Of a stretch of DNA of 6,731 nucleotides, positions 1 through 5,815 are shown one piece after another (the first letter of the stretch is position 1; every line of letters begins with the position of its first letter). The stretch spans positions 1-6,731 of the forward strand of contig DYOT01000069.1 in assembly GCA_020720345.1 (NCBI GenBank), written 5' to 3'. This DNA is from Candidatus Caenarcanum sp. (GTDB lineage Bacteria > Cyanobacteriota > Vampirovibrionia > Gastranaerophilales > UBA9971). The translations under genes were made by a program, and so were the position numbers. The notes below the pieces were generated by a model, which was not told the origin of the DNA, made no database searches, and saw only the letters and a program-made list of their open reading frames with translations.

Positions 1-57
1 ATATGCATAAAAAGTATATACTGTTACAATTAGTTACAAAAGATGTATTTTTTTATA

Positions 58-98
58 ACAAAAATCCAGAGGCAATAAAATTTTATTACTTCTGGATT
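58..98 (-). terminator. Rho-independent terminator of the zinc-ribbon gene
   Basis: An inverted repeat pairs AATCCAGA at 63-70 with TCTGGATT at 91-98. The pairing continues inward through G-U and G-C pairs and an A/T-rich inner stem. Read on the minus strand, the hairpin is followed directly by TTTTTGTT, the U-tract expected of an intrinsic terminator. It lies about 30 bases beyond the stop codon of the minus-strand zinc-ribbon gene. The plus-strand side has no adjacent T-run, so the minus direction is preferred. Confidence 0.7.
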
Positions 99-128
99 CT
101 TGTAATTACTATGTTTTTTTATTTATTA

Positions 129-458
129 TTATCTGTTATTTCTATAACAATCAGAACAATAAACCGGTCTATCACCTTTAGGCTCAAAAGGAACAGTTGT
201 GTCAATGCCACAACCGGCACAAACAGCACTGTATTGAGGTCTGCCAGATCCGCCGCCATAACCGCCTTGTCCGCCTCTGCCGCCACCGCCGCCGCCACGG
301 GTGTCATTAGCTTTTCTATTTGCTCTGCAAGTAGAACATCTTTTTGGGGTAGAATATCTTTTTTGTGCATAAAATTCTTGATCTTCCGCACTGAAAATGA
401 AACTTTGCCCGCAATCTGCGCATTGTAATTCTTGGTCTGTGAAATTTTGATTGAACAT
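129..458 (-). CDS. Double zinc-ribbon protein with glycine-rich (RGG-like) linker
   Basis: A 109-residue protein with two cysteine modules. The N-terminal one has C13-x2-C16 and C41-x2-C44, resembling the 'probable zinc-ribbon' (zf-trcl) family. The C-terminal one has C80-x2-C83, exactly 17 residues, then C101-x2-C104, which fits the CxxC-x17-CxxC domain. Between them, residues 54-73 form a glycine tract broken by R54, R61, Q64, Y67 and R73, like RGG-type RNA-binding linkers. There is no signal peptide or membrane segment, so it is probably cytoplasmic. Both modules should bind zinc. Nucleic-acid binding is inferred, and the precise role is unknown. The ATG is preceded by an AAAGAAAGAGAA purine stretch. 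A longer open frame through this DNA in another phase lacks any domain and is rejected. The gene is divergent from the 619-1233 gene and appears monocistronic in this window. Confidence 0.88.
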   Translation of the reverse strand: MFNQNFTDQELQCADCGQSFIFSAEDQEFYAQKRYSTPKRCSTCRANRKANDTRGGGGGGRGGQGGYGGGSGRPQYSAVCAGCGIDTTVPFEPKGDRPVYCSDCYRNNR

Positions 459-504
459 TTTGATTCTCTTTCTTTGAAATTAAAATATATTTTTACTACC
501 AATT

Positions 505-534
505 ATATTATTAAACAATTTAAAAAAAAGACAA
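505..534 (-). promoter_or_regulatory. Candidate promoter of the zinc-ribbon gene
   Basis: On the minus strand a TTGTCT box (529-534) lies 18 bases from TAATAT (505-510), with a run of eight T in the spacer. This predicts a leader of about 40 nt before the ATG at 458. The match is by eye in a very AT-rich region, so chance resemblance is possible. Confidence 0.4.
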
Positions 535-563
535 GTGTATAAATTAAACTTAATAAATCGCAA

Positions 564-569
564 TATAAT
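564..569 (+). promoter_or_regulatory. Possible -10 box for the 204-residue gene
   Basis: A perfect TATAAT lies 49 bases upstream of the ATG at 619 in the divergent intergenic region. No convincing -35 box sits 16-18 bases upstream. TACAAT at 589-594 is an alternative. This is weak evidence in AT-rich DNA. Confidence 0.27.
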
Positions 570-618
570 TTCAGAAATATATTTAAGGTACAATATTATT
601 GAAATTTAAGGATTTATA

Positions 619-1233
619 ATGACTTTTAGAAAAACTCTCGAGGAAAAAGAGCAAAAACAGTTAGAAATGGCTAAGCTGGAGAGCAAATACGAACAATTTT
701 TAGCTAAAAAAATCTCTGAAAAGAAAAATATTCTTTTCTATAAATATCCTGAAATTAAAACATTGTTTGAAGGCTGGCTATACGGTGTTTATGTTGCTAT
801 ATTAGATTATAAGCAAGAAGCAGAAGGAAAAGGCAAATTATATTATTTATTTGAAAATATTACCGAATGTAACGGTAAATATAAATTAGCTTACGATATT
901 ATCGATAATAATTGTTTTTTTGAAACAGCCGGGCTGAAAAATTTTCCTAAATCGTATTTAACTATTTTAAAAAGACATAAATTTGATATTAAAATAGACA
1001 AATCCGCTATAAATGACCTTATAGCAGCGCATGCCTGCAAGCTTGATCTTAAGAAAAAGCCAAAAGATGTTATTAAAATGGAGTATAGGGCTTGTGATTT
1101 ATACTATAATCATAAAATTCCTGTTGAAAAGATATCCGCAACTTTAAGAAACAGGTTAAAAAAAACTGATATTGAAAGAATAATAAGGCTTTATCCTTAT
1201 TTTAAAATATACAGAGCAAATATAATAAGCTAA
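619..1233 (+). CDS. Hypothetical protein, 204 residues, unrecognised
   Basis: The start is well supported: AAGGA at 608-612 sits 6 bases before the ATG. I do not recognise a family. Residues 1-36 are very rich in Lys, Glu and Gln and probably form a helix or short coiled coil. Residues 37-100 contain several aromatic and hydrophobic blocks (for example W53, L54, Y55, V57, Y58). Residues 110-204 are strongly basic, with a cluster around 141-149 (KLDLKKKPK) and repeated Lys/Arg in 171-199. There is no signal peptide, clear membrane helix or known catalytic motif. Cysteines (84, 99, 140, 159) do not form a CxxC pair. The basic C-terminus could contact nucleic acid, but that is speculation. It is probably transcribed alone: it is divergent from the zinc-ribbon gene, and 102 bases holding a candidate promoter separate it from the next gene. 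Confidence 0.8.
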   Translation: MTFRKTLEEKEQKQLEMAKLESKYEQFLAKKISEKKNILFYKYPEIKTLFEGWLYGVYVAILDYKQEAEGKGKLYYLFENITECNGKYKLAYDIIDNNCFFETAGLKNFPKSYLTILKRHKFDIKIDKSAINDLIAAHACKLDLKKKPKDVIKMEYRACDLYYNHKIPVEKISATLRNRLKKTDIERIIRLYPYFKIYRANIIS

Positions 1234-1253
1234 TAATTTATAAATCAAATATT

Positions 1254-1282
1254 TTTAAACACTTATAATTTTGATGTATACT
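1254..1282 (+). promoter_or_regulatory. Candidate promoter of the hinT-hydG unit
   Basis: TTTAAA at 1254-1259 lies 17 bases before TATACT at 1277-1282. This would start transcription near 1289 and give a leader of about 45 nt before the ATG at 1336. No other strong promoter is visible between the preceding stop codon and hydG. Confidence 0.42.
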
Positions 1283-1335
1283 CCAATAATATAAATGAAT
1301 TTTTTGAAGGCTACAGCTATCTCGTAGGGTTAAAA

Positions 1336-1677
1336 ATGACAAATAAAAATTGTATATTCTGCAAAATAGCCTCGGGAGAGATAAAAACCGATTTCATTAT
1401 GGAAACAGAAGATTATGTTTCTTTTAATGACGTTAACCCGCAGGCTCCCTGGCATGCCCTTATAATTCCCAGAGAACATTTTTCTTCGTTAAATGACCTT
1501 AACAATATTGAATTGATGGGGAAACTTCTTGAAGGAGCACAAAAAACAGCGGAAAAGCTTGGCATAAAAGAAAATTACAGGACTGTAATAAATACCGGAA
1601 GGGAAGCAGGTCAGACCGTTTTTCATGTACATTTGCATGTTTTGGGCGGAAGACCTTTAAACTGGCCTCCCGGGTAG
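1336..1677 (+). CDS. HIT-family (HinT-type) nucleotide hydrolase/phosphoramidase
   Basis: A 113-residue histidine-triad protein, full length for the Hint branch. The signature is H97-V-H99-L-H101-V-L; by family knowledge the middle His (H99) is the nucleophile forming a nucleotidyl intermediate. C6 and C9 (NCIFCKI), together with H48 and H97, match the zinc-binding set seen in many bacterial HinT proteins. The C-terminus (RPLNWPPG) is the typical Hint ending. The family hydrolyses purine nucleoside phosphoramidates such as AMP-lysine and adenylates released by aminoacyl-tRNA synthetases. It acts as a cytoplasmic homodimer. A TAGGG sequence lies 6 bases before the ATG. It is the first gene of a probable operon, with the next gene starting 13 bases after its stop. 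A functional link with HydG is not implied by the family. Confidence 0.95.
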   Translation: MTNKNCIFCKIASGEIKTDFIMETEDYVSFNDVNPQAPWHALIIPREHFSSLNDLNNIELMGKLLEGAQKTAEKLGIKENYRTVINTGREAGQTVFHVHLHVLGGRPLNWPPG

Positions 1678-1690
1678 AAAGGATAAAATT

Positions 1691-2086
1691 ATGTTTTTAA
1701 AAGTTAACTCTTTCATCCCTTATAATACTTCCCCAAGAGCTAAAAGCCCTGCTTTTGGCGCTTCAGCTAAAATTAAATATTCGGCAGGCTCATACGGAAT
1801 GTTGCAGCAAAATCTTGAACAAATATTAATTGAAACTTCAAAACTGCCTGCAAGTGATCAGGTAAAAAAAGCGACCGAAGGATTAAAAAAATTTGGGGCG
1901 CAGTTTGATTTCATAAGCGGCTGGCAGCCTGGAACCACAGTAAACAATTATTTTAAAAGACTCGGCGTAGACAAAAAAAATATTGTTTTACAAAAAATAA
2001 TGGAATATATAACCTGCGGAGAGAACAGAAATAAGCCGCTTGCCAAGCTCCTCGGCAAAGTTCAAGAGTCCGGTATGCTTGATTAG
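1691..2086 (+). CDS. Hypothetical protein between hinT and hydG, 131 residues
   Basis: Not recognised. An AAAGGA ribosome binding site (1678-1683) begins immediately after the hinT stop codon, 7 bases before the ATG, so translation is probably coupled to hinT. Residues 1-27 are rich in Ser, Pro and Asn and include SPAFGA (19-24). This looks like a disordered N-terminal tail without the hydrophobic core of a signal peptide. Residues 34-131 look mostly helical, with a central FISGWQPGTT turn region (74-83) and a Lys-rich tail. There is one cysteine (C109) and no metal or nucleotide motif. I have an impression that short N-terminal tails ending in an FGA/FKG-like motif are common in Gastranaerophilales proteins, but I cannot verify it here. 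The position before hydG suggests co-expression, which does not establish a role in hydrogenase assembly. Confidence 0.75.
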   Translation: MFLKVNSFIPYNTSPRAKSPAFGASAKIKYSAGSYGMLQQNLEQILIETSKLPASDQVKKATEGLKKFGAQFDFISGWQPGTTVNNYFKRLGVDKKNIVLQKIMEYITCGENRNKPLAKLLGKVQESGMLD

Positions 2087-2133
2087 AAAATAAATTTAGT
2101 TATTAAAATTTTAAGAAGAGGGAAAAATATAAA

Positions 2134-3519
2134 ATGTCCAAACTTTCAGAACAAATTATTCCTGAAAAGCAAATAAATGACTTAATGGAATTAAAGCCGA
2201 CACAAAGTAAAATTGACGAAATTTTAAACAATGCGTTGAATTTAAAAGGACTTAGCGTAGAAGAAACAGCTTATTTATTAAATATAGATGATGATGAAAC
2301 ACTTGATAAACTTTTTAAGGCTGCAAAGACTGTAAAAGAAAAAATTTACGGCAAGCGTATAGTTTTGTTTTCTCCCCTGTATGTTAGTAATTATTGCACT
2401 AATAACTGCCTTTACTGCGGATTTCGCTACGACAACAAAGATATAATAAGACGCAAACTTACCGTAGACGAAGTTGTTCAGGAAGCCCAGAAAATTGTAA
2501 ACATGGGGCATAAAAGGATTCTTCTTGTGGCAGGTGAGGATAAAAATGCCGTCAATCTTGATTATATTGAAGAAATTATACAAAAAATGTATGAATTAAA
2601 AATAATGAACGGGGAAGTCAGAAGAATAAACATAAATATTGCCCCTCTTTCCATTGAAGAGTTTAAACGGCTAAAATCATTTAATATAGGAACATACCAG
2701 TCATTTCAGGAAACCTACCACGAAGAAACCTATAAAAAAATGCATCCTACAGGATTGAAGGCAAATTATGAATACAGGGTTAAAACAATGGACAGGGCTC
2801 TACAGGCAGGTCTAAATGATGTAGGAGCGGGCGTGCTTTTCGGATTGACAGATTATAGGTTTGAAGTGCTTGCGCTGCTTTCTCATGCCCAACATCTGGA
2901 TAAAAAATACGGTACCGGTCCTCATACTATTTCTGTTCCCAGAATTGAACCCGCAAGCGGCTCAGAAATTTCTGAAAAGCCGCCATTTGCAATTGATGAT
3001 AAAACGTTTAAAAAAATTATTGCAATATTAAGAATTTCTGTTCCGTACACCGGAATAATTCTTACAACAAGAGAAACTTCAAAATTCAGAAGAGAAGGTC
3101 TTGAGCTAGGCATCTCCCAGGTCAGCGCAGGCTCTAAAACAAATCCTGGTGGATATAGTGAGGATAATTCAACTGAACAGTTTACAGTAGGAGATCATAG
3201 AAGCCTTGACGAAGTTATAAAAGAACTTTCTGAATCAGGATATTTACCAAGCTTTTGTACAAGCTGCTACAGGCTCGGTAGAGTTGGAAAAGATTTTATG
3301 GATCTGGCAAAGCCGGGATTAATACAGAGATTTTGCCAGCCTAATGCTCTTGTAACTTTCAGGGAATATCTAGATGACTATGCAAGCCCTGAAACAAAAA
3401 ATGTTGGATTAAACGCAATAAGCCGGTATTTAGAAGGAATTAACGATGAAAAACTTCTTCATAAAGTTAAATCCATGCTTTCAAGAGTAGAAAACGGCGA
3501 AAGAGATATTTATAGCTAA
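2134..3519 (+). CDS. [FeFe]-hydrogenase H-cluster maturase HydG (radical SAM tyrosine lyase)
   Basis: A 461-residue protein of the normal HydG length. HydG cleaves tyrosine to p-cresol and dehydroglycine, from which it makes CO and cyanide and builds the Fe(CO)2(CN) unit delivered to the H-cluster. The radical-SAM cluster motif is C88-x3-C92-x2-C95 (YCTNNCLYCGF). The C-terminal auxiliary cluster motif is C375-x2-C378-x22-C401, which separates HydG from the thiamine enzyme ThiH. H264 in GPHTISVPR corresponds to the conserved histidine that binds the extra 'dangler' iron. The ending GERDIYS is also HydG-like. The protein should be cytoplasmic and oxygen-sensitive. Start: an AAGAAGAGGG purine stretch (2113-2122) lies 11 bases before the ATG, slightly long but the only good site. 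The gap to the upstream gene is 47 bases without a clear promoter, so it is probably the last gene of the hinT unit. HydE, HydF and the hydrogenase are not in this window. Confidence 0.97.
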   Translation: MSKLSEQIIPEKQINDLMELKPTQSKIDEILNNALNLKGLSVEETAYLLNIDDDETLDKLFKAAKTVKEKIYGKRIVLFSPLYVSNYCTNNCLYCGFRYDNKDIIRRKLTVDEVVQEAQKIVNMGHKRILLVAGEDKNAVNLDYIEEIIQKMYELKIMNGEVRRININIAPLSIEEFKRLKSFNIGTYQSFQETYHEETYKKMHPTGLKANYEYRVKTMDRALQAGLNDVGAGVLFGLTDYRFEVLALLSHAQHLDKKYGTGPHTISVPRIEPASGSEISEKPPFAIDDKTFKKIIAILRISVPYTGIILTTRETSKFRREGLELGISQVSAGSKTNPGGYSEDNSTEQFTVGDHRSLDEVIKELSESGYLPSFCTSCYRLGRVGKDFMDLAKPGLIQRFCQPNALVTFREYLDDYASPETKNVGLNAISRYLEGINDEKLLHKVKSMLSRVENGERDIYS

Positions 3520-3560
3520 AGAGCTATCTCTTAATGAGACAGCTCTTTACTGAATTTTTA
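3517..3560 (+). terminator. Terminator downstream of hydG
   Basis: A 13-pair stem, interrupted by one A/C mismatch, pairs AAAGAGCT-A-TCTC (3518-3530) with GAGA-C-AGCTCTTT (3536-3548) around a TTAAT loop. It begins in the hydG stop codon. TTTTTATT follows a few bases later at 3555-3562, a somewhat displaced U-tract. As hydG and the next gene converge here, it may also stop minus-strand transcription, although no T-run follows on that side. Confidence 0.75.
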
Positions 3561-3576
3561 TTATGATTATAGTTTT

Positions 3577-4224
3577 CTAATATCTATTTTGACCGTAATG
3601 ATTTCCATTATTGCCTACACAAGCTGAAATCATCGAACTCATTGAATTTGTAAAAGAGGAAAGTATGCCTGTTATATCAAATCCTCCTGTTTGGCACTGG
3701 GGTTGTTGAGGCGGCATCCCGTAGATCTGGACACCCGATGCCTGCATGCTGTAAGCTTGAATACCATAGGATGGTGTACCATATTGCGGATATCCGAACC
3801 ATTGCGGCATATTATATCCTTGCATTGGCTGCATGCCGTATCCTTGATTTCCATATGATTGCATTGGCACAAGATAACTGTTTAATTCAGTACCCATTAG
3901 AAGCGGCAGGCTGGAGATGCCATTGTGTACCCTAAGCTCATCGGGGCTTTGCATTTCATTTGTAATATACATTTGGGCATTTGGTATATTACTAAAATCT
4001 ATGCCATATCCTGTGTTATAAGTTGCTGCCGTTTTTCCGGCTGTCAGCATAGCATAATTGTTTACCGGCTGACCATACATATTCATCCCATCATTATAAT
4101 TGGGAGAGGGCATGTAGGAGCCATAACTTTGCTGTTGTCCATAGGGATACTGCGAGGGATAGCCCTGCTGTTGTCCATAATTGCCATAGCTCTGCTGCTG
4201 TCCATAATAGTTTCCAATGCTCAT
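3577..4224 (-). CDS. Tyr/Gln/Gly-rich low-complexity (prion-like) protein
   Basis: No family recognised. The 215 residues hold about 26 Tyr, 27 Gln and 29 Gly (by hand count, 38 percent together), with one Lys, two Arg and seven acidic residues. Residues 7-35 carry three copies of Y-G-Q-Q-Q-[S/G]-Y, starting at residues 7, 16 and 28. Residues 123-170 hold a looser series of Y-G-x-Q and M-Q units. Residues 57-118 are more ordinary and may be a small ordered segment. The tail (181-203) is hydrophobic and Ser-rich but too polar for a convincing membrane helix. There is no signal peptide. Composition resembles the [G/S]Y[G/S]Q low-complexity domains of FUS and EWS, so self-association or an adhesive or structural role is possible, but this is inference. 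Start choice is strong: AGGAGG at 4233-4238 lies 8 bases before the ATG, the best ribosome binding site in the window. It is downstream of waaA on the same strand, 142 bases away, and convergent with hydG. Confidence 0.82.
   Translation of the reverse strand: MSIGNYYGQQQSYGNYGQQQGYPSQYPYGQQQSYGSYMPSPNYNDGMNMYGQPVNNYAMLTAGKTAATYNTGYGIDFSNIPNAQMYITNEMQSPDELRVHNGISSLPLLMGTELNSYLVPMQSYGNQGYGMQPMQGYNMPQWFGYPQYGTPSYGIQAYSMQASGVQIYGMPPQQPQCQTGGFDITGILSSFTNSMSSMISACVGNNGNHYGQNRY
4120..4206 (-). repeat. Three Y-G-Q-Q-Q-[S/G]-Y coding repeats
   Basis: Three related segments encode YGQQQSYG (4206-4183), YGQQQGYP (4179-4156) and YGQQQSYG (4143-4120). They are spaced 9 and then 12 codons apart. The Gln codons alternate CAA and CAG (plus-strand ctgttg or ctgctg), so the DNA copies have diverged while the peptide pattern is kept. 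That points to maintenance at protein level more than to a very recent slippage event. Confidence 0.75.
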
Positions 4225-4366
4225 GTATTTTTCCTCCTATGTGAAAAGTTGCGATTAAAATATTAACCTTATTATGCTCTTATATATATAAGAAAAATAA
4301 AAGCTATATAAAATTGCTATATTTTGTTTTTTAAATTTATAATCTTTACAAATGCTTAACAAAAGA
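4225..4366 (-). other. Intergenic leader of the Tyr/Gln/Gly-rich gene
   Basis: This 142-base AT-rich stretch separates waaA from the low-complexity gene. It holds a 14-base perfect palindrome CTTATATATATAAG (4279-4292) and a direct repeat of GCTATAT (4303-4309 and 4316-4322). An inverted repeat overlapping the waaA stop (4339-4347 with 4362-4370, 14-base loop) is followed on the plus strand, not the minus, by a T-run. A weak promoter candidate on the minus strand is TTGTTA (4357-4362) with TATAAA (4336-4341), 15 bases apart. Whether the downstream gene has its own promoter or is read from waaA cannot be settled. Confidence 0.4.
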
Positions 4367-5731
4367 TTATTTTTCAGCTATTAAGAAAAATTTTTCCATA
4401 CGCTCAATTGCAAAATCAAGAGCCCCTTTATTTGATTCAAAAATACTTGTACATGCTTTACTGGCTTCTAAATATTTTTCTTTTTCTTTAAAAAGTTCTC
4501 TTATTTTTACAGACAGTTCAAGCTCATCTTCTACAAGAATTGCAGCTGGTGTTTTAGTCATAAATCCATAAATATCCTTAAAATTATAAACTGTCGGTCC
4601 TGAAAAGACAGGAATCCCGTAAATAGCCGCTTCAAGAGGATTATGTCCGCCTGTCCCTGAAAAACTTCCTCCTATAAATGCAACATCAGCAACAGAATAT
4701 AATTTGCTTAATTCTCCCATAGTATCAATTAAAATTATGTCGGAATGCTTAAAATTGCTGTTTTTGCTTCTTAATCCGATATTAAACCCGGTTGCACAAA
4801 TTAATTTGAGAACCTGGCAATTTCTTTCCGGATGTCTTGGCGCGATTATTAATTTCAGGTCTTTAAACTCAGTTTTTAATTTTTTATAGACACTTATAAT
4901 TATTTCATCTTCGCCTTTATGTGTGCTTCCTGCAATTAAAATTTTATTATCTTCTATTTTTAATGATTTTTTGAACTCTTTAATTTCGTCTTTATTTAAT
5001 ACCGTTGAAAGATCAAATTTGAGATTTCCCATGATTTCAACTTTTTCCGGCTTAGCTCCTATATCAATAATTCTTTCTCTGTCAGTTTCAGTCTGCATGA
5101 GGATAGAAGAAAAGTTTCCCAGAATTTTTTCAAATAAAAAACGGAACTTTTTATATCCTTTATAGGAATTAGGGGAAATTCTGCCATTAACAAGGATTAG
5201 CGGTGTTTTTGCTTTATTTATTTGCTTGCAAAAGCATGGCCAGATTTCAGTTTCTGCAATAACAACTATTTTAGGATTTAAGGCTTTAATTGCAGATTGT
5301 ACAGAAAAACTAAAATCATAAGGAAAATAAGTGATTATATCAGCAATATTTTTCAACTTTTTTTTTGCTACTTCCTGTCCGGTTTTTGTAGTCGTTGTAA
5401 TTGCGATGCTGTATTCTGGAAATTTCTTTTTAGTTTTTTTTATAAGAGCCTCTATAGCGTTAATTTCTCCAACTGATACAGCATGAAACCATATAGACTG
5501 CTTAGGAAGATTCCTGCGCTCAAGAGCAAAACTGCAACTCAGATAACCAAACTCAAACGTCGAACGCTTAATTACTTGTCTATACGCCTCTCCATGAATG
5601 ACAGGATAATAAAATCCCATTTTATGCCAAAAACCTGCTCTTAATTTAGGCTTTATCAAAAATGCAATTAAAATAACGGGACTAAAAATTATTGCAAGAA
5701 TTATTAAGGCTATATTGTAAATTATGTACAA
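4367..5731 (-). CDS. 3-deoxy-D-manno-octulosonic acid (Kdo) transferase WaaA/KdtA
   Basis: A 454-residue GT30 enzyme that transfers Kdo from CMP-Kdo to the lipid A precursor at the cytoplasmic face of the inner membrane. Residues 1-26 form the usual N-terminal membrane anchor. HAVSVGE (83-89) contains the conserved catalytic glutamate, E89. Other family blocks are TTTTKTG (112-118), FPYD (136-139), ETEIWP (160-165), NGRIS (182-186), GSTHKGED (268-275), APRHPER (297-303) and GGSFSGTGGHNPLE (354-367), the last in the nucleotide-sugar half of the GT-B fold. The start is TTG: an in-frame TAA lies two codons upstream, GGAG (5741-5744) is 9 bases before it, and the first Met (38) would remove the anchor. 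The protein is about 30 residues longer than the roughly 425-residue E. coli enzyme. Most of the excess lies at residues 44-75, between the anchor region and HAVSVGE, in DNA of unusual composition. All core motifs are present, so it is probably active. Confidence 0.95.
   Translation of the reverse strand: MYIIYNIALIILAIIFSPVILIAFLIKPKLRAGFWHKMGFYYPVIHGEAYRQVIKRSTFEFGYLSCSFALERRNLPKQSIWFHAVSVGEINAIEALIKKTKKKFPEYSIAITTTTKTGQEVAKKKLKNIADIITYFPYDFSFSVQSAIKALNPKIVVIAETEIWPCFCKQINKAKTPLILVNGRISPNSYKGYKKFRFLFEKILGNFSSILMQTETDRERIIDIGAKPEKVEIMGNLKFDLSTVLNKDEIKEFKKSLKIEDNKILIAGSTHKGEDEIIISVYKKLKTEFKDLKLIIAPRHPERNCQVLKLICATGFNIGLRSKNSNFKHSDIILIDTMGELSKLYSVADVAFIGGSFSGTGGHNPLEAAIYGIPVFSGPTVYNFKDIYGFMTKTPAAILVEDELELSVKIRELFKEKEKYLEASKACTSIFESNKGALDFAIERMEKFFLIAEK
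5498..5602 (-). other. GC-rich in-frame insert within waaA
   Basis: This segment encodes residues 44-78 of WaaA, an Arg-, Phe- and Ser-rich stretch including AYRQVIKRS and FGYLSCSFALERR. By hand count 46 of 105 bases are G or C (44 percent), against 15 of 60 (25 percent) in a sample at 5281-5340 of the same gene. It uses codons rare elsewhere here (CGT, CGC, TCG, ACG, GCG, AGG). E. coli WaaA has only about 10 residues between the corresponding GFY and the HSVSVGE motif, so this looks like an in-frame insertion. The edges carry a short inverted match (CCTG near 5600-5605, CAGG near 5508-5512). No second copy is seen in this window. Confidence 0.5.
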
Positions 5732-5740
5732 TTTTTATTG

Positions 5741-5744
5741 CTCC
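5741..5744 (-). promoter_or_regulatory. Ribosome binding site deciding the TTG start of waaA
   Basis: Minus-strand GGAG lies 9 bases before the TTG at 5729-5731. Together with the in-frame TAA at 5735-5737 it fixes TTG as the start. Confidence 0.65.
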
Positions 5745-5765
5745 AATAATATCCGATAATATTAT

Positions 5766-5793
5766 TTTATACCACAATTACAGGCTTAAATAA
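5766..5793 (-). promoter_or_regulatory. Candidate promoter of waaA (extended -10)
   Basis: On the minus strand TATAAA (5766-5771) is preceded by TGG (5772-5774), giving an extended -10 element. TTATTT (5788-5793) lies 16 bases upstream as a weak -35. Transcription would begin near 5758, leaving a leader of about 27 nt. An inverted repeat AATAATAT / ATATTATT (5745-5752 and 5759-5766) covers the predicted start point and could be an operator. Confidence 0.48.
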
Positions 5794-5815
5794 CTCATAC
5801 TCTTCTTATACTTAG

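Noticed and set aside
250..300. CCGCC-type repeats as a possible microsatellite or GC island
   Set aside because: They are explained by glycine codons of the RGG-like linker.
3..428. Plus-strand open frame covering the zinc-ribbon gene
   Set aside because: It is the antisense shadow of a clear zinc-ribbon gene, has no ribosome binding site, and its Ala/Thr/Ser-rich part is only the complement of the glycine codons.
119..502. Longer minus-strand frame overlapping the zinc-ribbon gene
   Set aside because: It lies in a different phase from the frame with eight correctly spaced cysteines and shows no domain.
1281..1292. CTCCAATAATAT occurring identically at 1281-1292 and 5741-5752 as a shared regulatory motif
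   Set aside because: The two copies lie in opposite orientation to their genes, and in the second copy the CTCC is simply the complement of the waaA ribosome binding site.
1295..1327. Ten-codon upstream frame in the hinT leader whose stop overlaps the ribosome binding site
   Set aside because: It has no ribosome binding site of its own and no run of regulatory codons; a frame this short is expected by chance.
2278..2583. Minus-strand open frame inside hydG
   Set aside because: It is the antisense of conserved HydG coding sequence, including the radical-SAM cysteine motif.
3738..4266. Plus-strand open frames opposite the Y/G/Q-rich gene
   Set aside because: They lack ribosome binding sites. 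Their repeated Leu/Ser/Ile pattern is only the complement of the Y-G-Q repeats, and the minus-strand frame has AGGAGG at the right distance.
4339..4370. Inverted repeat over the waaA stop codon as its terminator
   Set aside because: The loop is 14 bases, the stem is almost all A/T, and the T-run follows on the plus strand, where no gene needs terminating.
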